From: Diorhabda sublineata
Lineage: Eukaryota > Arthropoda > Insecta > Coleoptera > Chrysomelidae
NCBI RefSeq assembly: GCF_026230105.1
Contig: NC_079480.1
Span: 30,732,488 to 30,796,487, forward strand
Reading direction: 5' to 3'
Length of the DNA: 64,000 nt
Part shown: one piece after another, positions 23,636 through 35,339 of the stretch
Layout: the number at the start of each line of letters is the position of its first letter
How positions within the stretch are numbered: position 1 is the stretch's first letter
The notes under the pieces: generated by a model
Told to the model about the DNA's origin: nothing
Databases searched by the model: none
Seen by the model: the letters and a program-made list of their open reading frames with translations, nothing else
Made by a program: the position numbers and the translations under genes

Positions 23636-24310
23636 ATAGGACGTAATCTCCTTTTAGCTCCATACACTTTTCCCAGCGATGTTCTGTAAGTTCGATATCT
23701 TTTTTAAATTGAGAATCGTCAAGCTGCTCAAAATAGCCATTAACTCTCTTCATTGTTGGAAAATCTTTGACCACCCAGCAATTTTCTCACGTCTGGAAAC
23801 AGATAATAATCCAAAGGGGCTAAAACTGACGAAAAGGATGAATGAAGTAGCAATTCTAACTTTAATTCATCAATTTTGGCAATCGCAATAACGGATGTGT
23901 GAGCTGGTGCATTGTCGCGGTCGTTTTTGCTTGATTTCTTCGCTCGCCATTGATAGTATTCCTTTTTTCAATATAGTCTATGGAAATTATCCCACGCGCA
24001 TCTCAAAAAACCGACGCCATGAACTTGCATGCTGATGGAACGGTCTTCGTTTTCTTGGAGCCGGTTCTCCCTTTTCAGTCCATTGTTTTAATTGTTCTTT
24101 TGCTTCGGGTGTGAAGTGATGGACCCACGTTTTATCCATAATTATTCGCAAAAATTCGGTTTTATATCCGTGTAACATTGCCAAAAACTCGATGAAAACA
24201 TTTGCCCGACACTGTTTTTGTTCCATTGCGTCCAACTTGCGCACAGCTTTCTCATGTCCAAATTTTCAATTAATATGCGATGTACCGCACTTTTCGAAAT
24301 GCTTACTATG
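23636..24310 (-). pseudogene. Mariner transposase remnant
   Basis: On the minus strand, in order: ISKSAVHRILIENLDMRKLC (helix-turn-helix end), then MDKTWVHHFTPEAKEQLKQW, where the family has DETW (Glu changed to Lys beside the first Asp), then after a shift DNAPAHTSV with the second Asp, then VLAPLDYYLF (third Asp region) and HRWEKCMELKGDYV near the C-terminus. Several frameshifts and stops break it. The set of landmarks is that of a DD34D mariner. Inverted repeats are not clear. Dead copy. Confidence 0.82.
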
Positions 24311-24439
24311 TCTGAAAATGTTCACAACTGATGACTGCCAAACAAATACTAAACAACGTAGCGTCTTTAAACTTGAAATATACGCTATTGTGTACATTCT
24401 AATACAGTGGTATTTTTCAAGCAATTACCGTCATCTCTA

Positions 24440-25136
24440 GTTCAAGACAGGTACTTTTGAGACCATGCTTTTACAATTTCTACAGTTGACAAGCAACGAG
24501 TACGAGTACAGAGATAGCGACGCCAATACTCGTACACCAAAAATCTCAGCAATTTTTATCTCGTCCTTAATCTGGCTTGTCTTGTCGTCTGTTTTGTTCG
24601 GAGAGTGGATTCATAGATCTCCGAAGAATTGTCAGATATCATAATTCCAACAAAATTACCTAAAATTAAAATTATTAAATGTAAGTATCCAACAAAACTT
24701 GATTTACTCAAAGTTACTACTATTTTTCAGTGATTAATTTTTGACAATAAAGTCACCTTAGTATTTTCACCATTGACATTTTAGCATTCATCTTTTGTAA
24801 TTCTAAATTTAGCTTTTAAGTGGTATTGTTGAAATCTGTTATCAGATGATGATTCACGAGATGAAATAATAAATCTAAACGAGGTAAAATTGGATAGGTA
24901 CGTAAAATGTATACTATCTCCGAATGTCCACAACGATTACCAGTTCCAGTTATTTCTTTTCTTTCTCGCCTGTCCGTTAGTCTCTAATTAGAATCATTTA
25001 AAGTAAGTACTCGTGCATATTTTACATTTTTTCACGTCTAGGTTTTCTCTAAAATTTTTAAAAGTACTTTTCATAGAAGTACTCGTACTCGTACTTTTTA
25101 GAGGTACAATTACTTTAGCTCAGTACTCTGCCAAGC
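24440..25136. mobile_element. hAT-like non-autonomous element with GTACTCGTAC words (tentative)
   Basis: The right end read inverted is CAGAGCTTGGCAGAGTACTG, like the CAGGGCTTGG-type ends of one insect hAT group. The words GTACTCGTAC or GTACGAGTAC recur at about 24497, 24529 and 25081 near both ends. The left terminus was not found, so the left limit is a guess. Confidence 0.4.
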
Positions 25137-26289
25137 TCTGCGATAACCACACATTGATAAGGAATTAGAACCCTGATGGAAATGGAGCACAGATCATAAA
25201 AACTTGTTGCGAAATCAGGATTCAGAGCCTGTAGCTTATGCATGTTTTAGCATGTTGAAGAAGACAATATTAAAGTAAATTTATTTGAAATAGTAAATAA
25301 AGTTTTTGAAGTAATAACTGTATAAAGCATTTAAGTAGTTTGGCTGATGTTATAGAAAAATTTGTGGAAAAAATCCATATTTATCAATGTAGCTTATTAT
25401 TAATATTATCACTGGAACATAAATTTTTAAAACAATGTATTGTAATGTATTTTGCAATGTCTTAATTCATTTGTCTCGTTTTTTTATCCGTTACTTATAA
25501 ATATTCACCGATAAGGATTTTGAACTTCTTCATTAGTTTTGATATGAATCTACTTAGATCTATTCTTGAAAATCTATGATTTTAGAGTAACTTCCTTTTT
25601 AACTACTTATTAGTATTATTGTCTATAATATGAAGGTAAAATATCAATTTATTGTAACTACACTAACACTCAATTTCCATTCTAAGCTGGTAGGAATCGA
25701 CAAAAACACCCAATCTCGACTAAACCGACGATAAAACGGGGTCGTTTACATTCGGCTGCTACATCCAAATCAGCGGCGCTACTAAAATTTGGTATAACCT
25801 CGTTTCATACCTCATTTACTAGAATGAATTTGCTGGATATCATACTAGATAGAATTAAAAAAAGTATAGACAACATTAGATTGAATAAGATATCTAAAAA
25901 GATCTGGTTACTCGTCTCCTAATTCCAGAGTTTAAACTTCCCCGTATCTGGCATGGTTTCAAGATCACCTTCTCAGTTTTACGACCCAAGAACTTTCTAC
26001 ATTGACTTGTGATTGCAAATTATTCTGTATTTCCACACAGAACATTTCTTCGTCGTTTGTTACAAGACCTAAAAGGGGTTTCTTGAGGTAGCAATGTCCT
26101 ATAGAAAAATCAGGATATTTTTACTAAGATCAAGATATTCATAGTTTTTCGAAGGAGCTTTTTGATATCTAATCTTGGAAAACTCCACCAGATTATTCCT
26201 TCCCCTGAAACTCTTTCTTGTGACTGCAATTTCTCATGCCACTGAGCTAAACTTTTTTGAAACAGTAGGTGATAAAAACAATTATTGGA
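25137..26289. other. AT-rich sequence, nothing recognised
   Basis: The frame at 26175 runs into the Penelope-like fragment. No other signal. Confidence 0.5.
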
Positions 26290-26514
26290 TAATTCTAAGG
26301 ATAAATTACCAAATTTGGAAACGAGAAAAGAGATCCGTTAATATCCGTTCTAAAGAGCACATAGCTCATTAAAAATATGAAAGGACCGAAAAATCGAGTA
26401 TTGCCGATCACGCCGTCAGTCATAATCATGAAATAATTATAAATAATGTAAAATTGTTAAAAAATGTTTGTAATATTAAGTTTAAATTGGAGCAAAAGTC
26501 CTGTCCCAATCTAT
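26290..26514 (+). pseudogene. Penelope-like element GIY-YIG C-terminal fragment (tentative)
   Basis: RSVNIRSKEHIAH ends one frame at 26372; in another frame EKSSIADHAVSHNHEII then NNVKLLKNV follow to a stop near 26514. The order R-x-x-EH, a spacer, then SSIAxHxxxxxHxI and a V-K-L-L block is what I expect in the GIY-YIG nuclease of Penelope-like elements. The reverse transcriptase is not visible upstream. One frameshift, no complete domain. Confidence 0.5.
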
Positions 26515-29399
26515 AATTTAGTAATTAAGAAGATTTTTCGCGAGAGAGGTTCCTTTGGTGGGAAAATTTAGCATAAAATATATGAGTCAAGTTAATAGGC
26601 TTTAGTTTACATTCAGTCTTTGAAAAGTTTCATCGAACCGTAGATCAGACAGTGTAACTGTAAGTATTAGTGTAGTGGAAGTGTAAACAGTTTGTTCAAT
26701 ATGCGACAGAGTTTTGGCCAATAGAAAGCCAAAAAGACCTTATTGTTTTTGCATAGATCATTGGGTTTTATTCAGCATTCCCAAAACAATTTGAATCTAT
26801 GACGTTGGAACCTCAATGCTTTGATAGACAAAATCGATTGCATTGTGGCATTTCTGGTGCACATCTTTCCATGGTAAGTCTTTCTGCCCGAGAAGCGTTC
26901 GCTTAAGATCTTAGCAGTAGATTTTCTTTCTCAACTTTCTCTTCTACTTATCACAGCGCTCAGAGATTTGTCTGTTGTTATCTGGTTTTTGATTATTACG
27001 TTTCTGGGAAGTTTCATTGATGAATTTTCCTTCTTACTATTCTAAATTTTTTGGTTTGCTAGACTACCTGCCACCATATCTGATTATGGGTCTCATAACT
27101 ATATCGTACATCTAGCGAGGCTTGTTAGGATCATAACCAATCATGTACAGTTGATGATAGTTTAGAAGATAGATCCTGAATTCAAAGACTATTGAAAAAC
27201 TTGATATACCAAACGTCCATTTACAAACTCGGTTCATTATTTTTTAAAAGATTAGGATCCACCAAATTTGCTTATGTATTTTATATATTTCAAAATGAAT
27301 CATATTTTTTTTATGAGCGGTTAGACTGTGGGCCTTCAAATGAGTTGAAAGATAGACACTACACTAATTTTCCCAATGCATAAACGTTTGTATATAATAA
27401 TTGGTTTATACTCATTTCATTTTTGTATTTTGCTTCTGCTGCTTTGGGAATCTAGTACATATTAATGACGTTTAACCGACCCTGATAGGACCATCCATCA
27501 TTTTGTTCTCAGACTACAAAGTAATAGACGATTTAAGGAACAATTAAATTGTCTATTTTCTATGACTTTTCCATTCGGAACCGTTCGAAGTGCGCCAATG
27601 CTATTAACTCCAACCAATTCTCCTTTTAACCGCACAATGGCATCATAAAAACAAAAGTAAATATTAATTCTGTCGCTGAATCCGTCCGCCGAATGGGCTC
27701 TTAAATTAGGGAATATAATCTGTGGTATAATCTCCAATTACATCTTCCAAATCCTGGCTACCCATCCGCCCGGATTCACCCGAGTAGATAAGAAGCGCGA
27801 TAGCGTAGCGTAGGTCAGTGGAAAATGTTTACGTGTCACTAATATCCAGACCTTTCAGAAGTAGGATTACCCATATTTCAGAAATGGGATCAGTTTCTGA
27901 AATTTTTAGACGTACGTTTTATACATAAGGATTATCCGATTTTTATGAATCGAAGGATAAAAGGTTGTGAATTGTATAAATTCGGTGACAGATGGGATAT
28001 ATGTTATTAAAATTTCACATTTGATCCTTTCCACAGCACTATGAATCTGTTAGTTTTAATTAAAATGATTAAACTAGTCAGAATAGTTCATACAAATATC
28101 AGTATTTTGAATAAAAAGTAATTAATTATTCTGTATTTCATATATTTCATTTATGATTTGTTAACCCCGTTGAGAATCCGATGGTAATTCACTAGTTTGT
28201 GTTTATCATTCATCCAATTCAGTGCAGATCACACAATCATTTATAATTATTTTATTTATATTTAATATCATAATTGGATATATTCCCAATTAACGGACAA
28301 AAACCAAATAATCAAAAGAAAAAACCCCTATTGTTAAACCAGGAGAAGGAAAAGATTAACGCCTCATTCAAAAAGATTTATTTTATGAAAACAATTATCT
28401 AACAGCAACTTAATAATCGGACGTCTATACTTTCCTTTTCAACACTCTACATGTTTGTTTGTTGTTAACATCGATTTTGTACTTCTTTCAACGCTCATAT
28501 TGAATTTAAACTGTGAACACTTGTCAAAGACTGACGACCTTGCAATTGTTCGATCAAAATATCTGATTATCATGATCAAATTCGCCAGAATGAAGAAAAA
28601 TGAAAGAATAATTCGTACAACACGGAGTAGGAATCGAGCCCAAATCTGTTCATTACGTGTCCTTATTATCATAGATAGCTATTTTGAGCTTATTAAGAGA
28701 ATAGAGATAGAAAGAGATAGTAGAAAGTGAAATCCTACTCAGTAAAATCGGACTAGGAATCAAAACGCAAAGTTTAAAAATGTCATACAAAGCACCACAC
28801 CTAATAGTGACAGTAATTCTCTTATCAGTAATTTTAGTGTTATACTCAAAATTGTTTTTTACTTGTAAGATTGATTCTTACTAGGAGTTTTTTAGTTTTT
28901 TCTAAGCTATAATTCATCAGCTTCTCTTAAATTGTTTACCCATATAATAATCTACCGTCTACAACACGATGGTAAAACTTAAAATTTATATTCATGTACT
29001 CACTGAGAAAATAAATGCACAAAGGAAGAATAAGACCACTGATGAAAAGAAAAACAGGTATGCAAGATACCATAAGCGATGGACATCGTAAGAATAGAAA
29101 ATAAGGAAGAAAAAAACTGAAAAAACTCGAATGAAAAGAAGAAAAAGATATTTCTAGATTAGGGCAGGAAATGTCGAAATAAAAATTGAAATAATAGGAA
29201 AACCAACAAGAATCTATAGAGAAAATTTTGTTAAAATGGGAAAGTAAATAATTTATAATCAACTCCACTATATAAAAACCGGTAGTAGATATTTTAACAA
29301 AAAGGTCGATTGACGCGTCTCAACATCGACATACAGAGAGCTTTTCATCAATCAAATCTGTGAAAATTCCTAATTCTATTTAAACATGTAGAAACTTGT
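26515..29399. other. AT-rich sequence; possible low-copy patch at 27.5-27.8 kb
   Basis: No gene recognised. The patch 27490-27830 has more balanced composition and no TE motif. Overlapping frames at 28439(-) and 28455(+), and the purine-rich strand at 28980-29260, give low-complexity products only. Confidence 0.5.
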
Positions 29400-29503
29400 T
29401 AAAACTAATCTCTAATTTCATGAAGACTACACATTTTTTGTTTATTGACGACGCAGTATGCTTTTATTATAAATAATATGAAATGCGATCAATATATACG
29501 ACA
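29400..29503 (+). repeat. Dispersed repeat, copy 2 of 3
   Basis: Blocks AAAACTAATCTCTAATT, ATGAAGACTACA and GACGCAGTATGCTTTTATTA followed by GCGATCAATATATACGA match the other copies in order, with more drift than copies 1 and 3. Confidence 0.5.
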
Positions 29504-30804
29504 AAACTTTGTTTTTGTTTAATTTTTTGTTGAAGTAAAACCGATATTATATATGAGACACCATCTACACCAACAAATTTCCATTTTGAATTTGCTTATA
29601 ATACATGGATCAATATCGTCATCGATTCACAGATTTTAACGTTCCATGAGCTTCTTTTACACTTTTTTTTCAATTCAATGCAAAACTTGATATAGATAAA
29701 TAACCCATGTTCTATTCTGCAAACAAGTTGTTAAAGCGGCTGTAGTGGCAGAGATACAAGTCTAAACGGGTTCAAACTCTCCACTACTTGTCTAAATACA
29801 TGAGACATACTACTTGCAAGTGTTAGTAATTGCCCATAAAATGAATTCACCGTTTTTTTTTATTACACCTCGTAAAACCTCTAATGGAATAGAACAACTT
29901 GATGATGTCGGTCATCTCATACACCGGAATTGCTAATTATTGCTAGTTTTACTGTATTTTTCTTGTATTTTCGTCAAATTTTCACGAAGTAAATTTTCAC
30001 GTAGATTTCGACTATACCAGATATAAAATACCTGCAGTCGCAAAATAATTATATATACTTTTATATCCGAGGACAGTTGGTATGGTTTTCCTAAATCTAT
30101 GTTGGTCGTTTGGAACACTAATAGATCCCATTTATCTCTTCGCAATGGTCGATGTGACCTCCTACCAGTGACATCTATCGCCGGCTGAATTCTTTCGTTT
30201 CGGAAGTGAAATATATTCGCATGATTTGTCAAAATCTCGGCGCAACGATGTTGGTTTGTTGGACTCTGGGGGATATTAACGAATACCTGAATTGGCGCTT
30301 GAAAGACTTTGTGGAAAATAATTAGGATCTTTGTTTTTGGAAGAGAAAATAAAACAAAATGGAAGTCAGATTTATCGTACAAATGCACAGTGAGCTTGAA
30401 ACTAAGTCAAATGATTTGTATCAATTTTTTTCGTATTGATTCTTATTCGTATTTATTACAACTTTTTAGATGCTCTTTAAAAATATTTAGATCTGAATAT
30501 TCCACTAAACTAAAATTATTTTTAAATTATTCCAAGGAGTTGCGCAGATCTTGAAATTTGTAGTACTTCGTCCATATTCACTAGAAAGAGAAATAAAATT
30601 TAACATGGTTGATTATTTAAAAAATTATAACGGTGAGCAGCAAAAATAGTCCTATGATATAATTTATATATTAAAAGCTCTAGGTTTCTAAATGTGCAAT
30701 AAATGTGTAATGTTTCATGTGTTTCAGTATGAATAATTTTTCAAAGACAACCTTTGTATGCATGTATGTATGGATTTGGGATCTCGTATAAACTGCGATT
30801 CAAA
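29504..30804. other. Unassigned; one coding-like frame on the minus strand
   Basis: The 151-codon minus frame at 29933-30388 is less AT-driven than its neighbours (QSPTNQHRCAEILTNHA, then VTGRRSHRPLRRDKWDLL) and may be a remnant of an unrecognised element gene. The patch near 29740-29800 contains GGTTCAAACTC, a B-box-like word, without a convincing A box or cloverleaf. Confidence 0.4.
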
Positions 30805-31130
30805 GGATCTATTGTGTCCTCCTTCCCCATCAATCCCACTCTTTTTGAAAAGTCTACAATGTAGGATGGCTTCAATTGCCAAAGATCTTCGTATTCTATT
30901 TCAGACACACTCAGTTGTAGTTCTCTAGGGCTCCTTAGTGCGTCACACTACGAAAGAATGTGGATAGAGGTTTCGTTCTCTGTGCAACAAGAATTCCTGT
31001 TGCAGATTGTTGTAGATTGTTCTTACTTAGGTTGATATATTCAGCAGATCTACTCTGGTTATAGTTTCTCAGAAGAGTCTTTACCTGTTTCAGCCCCTGC
31101 AGGTTGTCCCAATAATTGGTTTTTCATCTA
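30805..31130 (-). pseudogene. Non-LTR ORF2 C-terminal fragment (after RNase H)
   Basis: The minus strand reads YWDNLQGLKQVKTLLRNYNQ, then SAEYINLSKNNLQQSATGIL, and in a shifted frame the block LWQLKPSY preceding KRVGLMG. This is the order of the region between RNase H and the C-terminus in R1/Jockey-like elements. The zinc-binding cysteines expected between the blocks are partly lost. Several frameshifts; no other element parts adjoin. Confidence 0.6.
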
Positions 31131-31729
31131 TCTACTTTCTTTTCTAGTGCTTTTCTCATTGTTCTGTAGCTGATACCACAAAAGGGTTAAAGGCAGCCCC
31201 AGCTTAATACAATAATACAAGCAGTGAATTAAGATTTCAAATATTTACAAAACGAGTACAAAAGGCGCTACTCACTACACTAATATCAAATCAGATAAAA
31301 ACATAAAAATGTCTGGATCTTGCTCGTTATGAAGAATTCCTCGAAAAATGGAGAACAGCACAAAGCAATAGAGAAGTTTTGATAGAAAAAAAACTAAATA
31401 AGGACTTGAAGAATCAAATATTTGAATATTATTAGGACAAAAATAGGCTTACTGTGTTTGATTATGAGACCTACGCTCACATTGGTCATACATCTTCGAA
31501 AAGTTGATTGTACAATCCAATAAAGGTGTGTTTATGAAACTTTCAAAAGAACAACGAATGAGAATAGTTCCTGCTGAAAACGAAATAGGATTTATTTCTA
31601 AAGCGGTAGTAAATTCGGTAAGATATCAGGGAGATGACCTTGTGATGTGGTAAATTGGGCCAACGAAATTTGTAATGAAATATTTGTACATGAATTCGGC
31701 ATACAACTGTTGGATAGGTATATATAAAT
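31131..31729. other. Unassigned sequence
   Basis: No recognised features. The 31543-31791 minus frame overlaps the end of the FLYWCH-related copy but has no further resemblance. Confidence 0.45.
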
Positions 31730-32135
31730 TTATATTTTAAAAAATTTACAAATTCATACAAATACACCAAGAAAATAACGTAACCCAACAAGCTTTGGTG
31801 GTATTACTGAAGCAATACTGTTTACCGCGCTCACAAACAATTTATTTCAACCGAAGAAACAAAATTGCATACATCCCAAACCCAAAAGTATTAAGGGCTC
31901 TAACGATTATTACGATTTTCCAAGAATTTTATTCTTATATTCCCAGTTGCTCATCTAATATATGTATTATTGTTATTGTATTAAAATATAAATAAGAGTG
32001 TGGAGATTTAGTGAAAACCATTGTCCTTTTTCCTTTTTCGGATACTTACCTTGTACTCAGGTACATGTGACACTTTTTGAGCTTATTTACAAGTGAATTT
32101 GAAACCTTCTTGAAACCGTAGGGCAGGTAATTAAT
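31730..32135 (-). pseudogene. Second FLYWCH/MULE leader and N-terminal fragment
   Basis: Minus-strand codons KQYCFSNTTKACWVT align with YKYCFINTTEACEKT of the 4.4-4.9 kb copy, and the leader blocks upstream (31900-32135) align as well. The copy is more decayed than the first: no ATG in the expected place and no recognisable MULE linker beyond it. Confidence 0.45.
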
Positions 32136-32317
32136 ATTTAAATAAAATAACAGGAGACTATCATTCTGAAACGATTTCAATAAATTTTGGCAAATTGTTA
32201 CGAGGAAAACTGATACTCAATATACTAGCCAACTCCGTACTTATCATTCAGTGCTGGTTAAACCAACATCTAATAGCAATTCACGGAAACCGTCATCGGT
32301 TGTACCTTGCTCTTGAT
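32136..32317. other. Start of a GC-richer patch
   Basis: Beginning of an open frame (32195-32455) that spans the structured inverted repeat. It resembles no protein and both strands look structured, so I do not call it coding. Confidence 0.4.
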
Positions 32318-32404
32318 GTTTCACCAACCCGAGAGTTGGCGTCTTCAGAACCTGCGATCGGTTCAACTTCTAGAGAACTACATGTAGAAGATGCCAACCT
32401 CTCG
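32318..32404 (-). repeat. Structured inverted repeat with hammerhead-like core
   Basis: On the minus strand CTGAAGA, a stem GCCAAC/GTTGGT with loop TCTCGG, then GAAAC (32318-32348) resembles the conserved core CUGANGA-stem II-GAAA of hammerhead ribozymes, with one extra base before the stem. In addition CGAGAGTTGGCGTCTTC (32330-32346) is the near-perfect inverse of GAAGATGCCAACCTCTCG (32387-32404), and GAACC/GGTTC forms a small stem between. Cleavage activity is not shown by sequence; stems I and III are not convincing. Confidence 0.45.
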
Positions 32405-32828
32405 TGTGAGCGAAGCTTCAAGATAAAGCGGACGACGCCTAAAAACTGTACATAGACCTGAATTATACGAAGTAGTCAAATTATGAAAATTTTTGTTTCC
32501 TCCAATTAGCTCCACTAAAGATGAACAACAGCAACTCCGTTCCTTCATCGCCGTCTTCTAAAATGTGATAGATAAATTCTGTAATGTGTTTTACTTATGT
32601 TTGTAATTATGCTTCGGCTTCTGCGTGATCTGCATCTATTGAAATTAAACCAACATAATGAATGCTTCTTATTGTTACGAATTTCTTGATCAAATGCCGA
32701 GTAGTACTTTAGTTTATTGCAGTATTTAGACACATTGTTAATATTTATTAATCTTTCGCCGATTTCATAACTTTCAATCACATCAACTTCTCTAATGTTA
32801 ACATTGTATTTAAAAACAGGTTAATAGA
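32405..32828. other. AT-rich sequence, nothing recognised
   Basis: Frame at 32545-32781 (minus) has no family resemblance. Confidence 0.45.
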
Positions 32829-33312
32829 GACTTGCACCATTTGATTTTAAACGTCGTTTTACAATAAACAACGTTTACTTTTCAGTCAGCGTCTTGTAAA
32901 GTTTTCCTCATTTTTTTTTAATCGTGAAAATTATGTTTTTTATTGAGGACGACTGAATTAACGATGACTTGGAGTTTTTTTGAGTATATTGGGTGGTGGC
33001 CTGCCCGGTGGCTTTTTTCGAAGATATTTACAATTTTTGACAACAAGCAATAGCTGTTTTATTTAATATGTTTAAGCAAAAACCATTTTGTTCCCAAATT
33101 TTTTTGAAAACTACATAAAGTACACATCAAAATTAAAATAAACCTATTCAACCTCGTACTCTTTCACTATAACACTATCTTTAGACTTCAATTCCTCATA
33201 ATAATAGTAAACTGGTGGGCTTTACCTTTCCTTTGCCTTTTTTGGCTACATTTCACTATATCGCCACCAGTTTTAATGTAAACGACTGTTAATTAAAAAA
33301 TGGTGCAAGTTC
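32829..33312. mobile_element. Short TIR element (about 484 bp)
   Basis: Left GACTTGCACCATTTGATTTT and right, inverted, GAACTTGCACCATTTTTTAA, each followed by a GTCGTTTTAC / GTCGTTTACA block, so the inverted similarity runs about 38 bp. Just inside the left end AAACGTCGTTT/AAACAACGTTT can form a subterminal hairpin. No coding capacity. A target duplication was not identified, so exact ends and superfamily are open. Confidence 0.6.
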
Positions 33313-34599
33313 CTGTATGTCTGATAAAATAGTGTTCGACAGTTCATTTTAACATGTTAATAATTGTATAATACAACTTTATTTTTCCGTTGCAGTGTTT
33401 GTTACAATTAATCTTTTATTTGTGAAATAAATATAAAAAAAATTGAAAATTATAATTGACTGATGATTCTGAAGTATAGGGATGTAAATGTTGATTCTAA
33501 ACAACTTTCCTTGTCAAATAAAAAGCACTTTGATATAGACAAAATGGGTTTTTTGAACCTTTACAAAACTACATTTATCTTAGAATTTAGTCTTTAAACC
33601 AACAGGACGGAATTTTTTATCTATTGCAAAATTTTCACTATCTGTCTATCTGTATCCTTCTTTATTAAGTTTTTTATCATGACTTAACATAAAATATTGA
33701 AACACAAACTAAATAAACAATAATGTTCACAGGTTTGAGTTAAATTTATTTTTTTAGTTATTTATAAATTGTTATAAAAGCATTTATGTCGCTTACATCT
33801 TAGTGTGTGCATTCATACTGGAGCTCCTGGGCTCCTGGATTTATTTTTTGCAATTTTTTCATTTGTACACAACTAAATTGAAAATATTTAGTAGTTTTTT
33901 ACTAGATAAAATTATAAAAACCGATTTTTAGTAACAAAACAATACAATATAGCTAAATCAAGAAAGCATTTGAAAGCAGTGTTTAATGGATTCATTAATC
34001 ACTGCCGTGATTAATGGGTATTATTGAGGTCGAGCAAACAAACGTATAATAAGTACATTATACAACAGTCGTAGATAGAATAATTATTCATAATTCAAGT
34101 TTTGCTTATTTATTCAACGTCCTTGATATCTTGAAATGCGGGTTTATAACAAAGCGGAAATGTACATATACAACTTGAAACAATCAAATCATCTAACGTA
34201 AAACGATGAATATATTATTTATATCTCAAGAATAAACCAATATTTTTTTCAGTTATTCAACAAAAATATTGGGAAGATTCTCAATATATATGTCTGCTCC
34301 ATTGATTGAATAAATAAAAAAAAACTTGCGGTCGTAAATTAAAAGTAAACATTGATACTTGCTTGATATTGAAAGGGTTATTTTGCTTCAGGGACATTGC
34401 GATTGGAAAAATGGAACCGGAACGAAAATCTCGAATTAAAATATGTGTATAGGAAGTTCGTCATTTGTCGTGTAAATAAATATAAAGAATATTTGACAAT
34501 AAAATTAAAGAAATCTGTATGTAATTTATCTTGTTAGATAACTTACAGTACTAGGTATTTTGACCTCTACGCTAATTTTACTAAAATGAGGGTGGTTCA
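33313..34599. other. AT-rich sequence, nothing recognised
   Basis: No coding or repeat signal I can support. Confidence 0.55.
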
Positions 34600-35020
34600 A
34601 ATATGAACAGTTGTTTTTGATTAAACGAACGAATAATTTTGTGTCGTAAAAATGATTGTAGTGTTAGCCTTGAGCGAGAAGAATGTACCAGTGTCTGCGT
34701 ACAATTAGTCGTTTTTTATTTTGGAGATTTATCGAAAATTACTGGAGCAATTCGGGAATGAGTATTCCGCTTTCAGATAAAGCCAAGAAGTGGTGGTAAA
34801 CTTGCCACAGGACAAGTGTTACCGATGAGAATGTCAGTGCTATGAAAAACTCATTTTGGAAGACCGACGTAGTACTGTGATGCGATATAGCTGAAGCATT
34901 GGTCATCAGCGTAAGTAGTAATGAAAAAATAACTAGCGAACGGTCCAGTTAACGCAAAATTTTTGCCAGATGGATGCCAAGACTGTCTTCTGAGCAGACA
35001 TTCAGATGCTGGGTTGTTTG
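34600..35020 (+). pseudogene. Mariner-type N-terminal remnant (weak)
   Basis: Broken plus-strand frames give pieces such as VTDENVSAMKNS and KLILEDRRSTVMRYS, where mariner proteins carry the linker between the two helix-turn-helix motifs (TDExxxxVxxLILEDRRxTVRxIA). No catalytic motifs follow. Assignment rests on this one block. Confidence 0.42.
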
Positions 35021-35339
35021 CACACGTCTTCGTTTTTTTTTTAATGAATATCACTTTGAAATTAGTATTGCCATATTTTGATGAAATAACAAACCCTCTT
35101 TGTTTATTATATCCATCGATCAATGAAATTTGAAAGTTTTATTTCAACGTTCTATAGCATGCTCTCTTATGCCGTAAAACTGTTTGTTTTGATTTAATTA
35201 TTTGCACTTTACTCTATGAAAAAATAGTTATTACATTATAATTACATACATTTTATCTGAATCAACATCAAGTCGGCTCGTTTTCCTAATTTTGATATAC
35301 AAATGTTACATTCGATTATGAAATAAAGGAATGTGACAT

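Noticed and set aside
28610..28665. Minus-strand CTCGATTCC word resembling a tRNA T arm
   Set aside because: The remaining tRNA arms cannot be folded.
28439..29268. Three overlapping open frames on both strands
   Set aside because: Purine/pyrimidine strand asymmetry produces long open frames with low-complexity products; no homology by eye.
29740..29800. tRNA or SINE-like B box GGTTCAAACTC
   Set aside because: No convincing A box, no cloverleaf and no acceptor-stem pairing.
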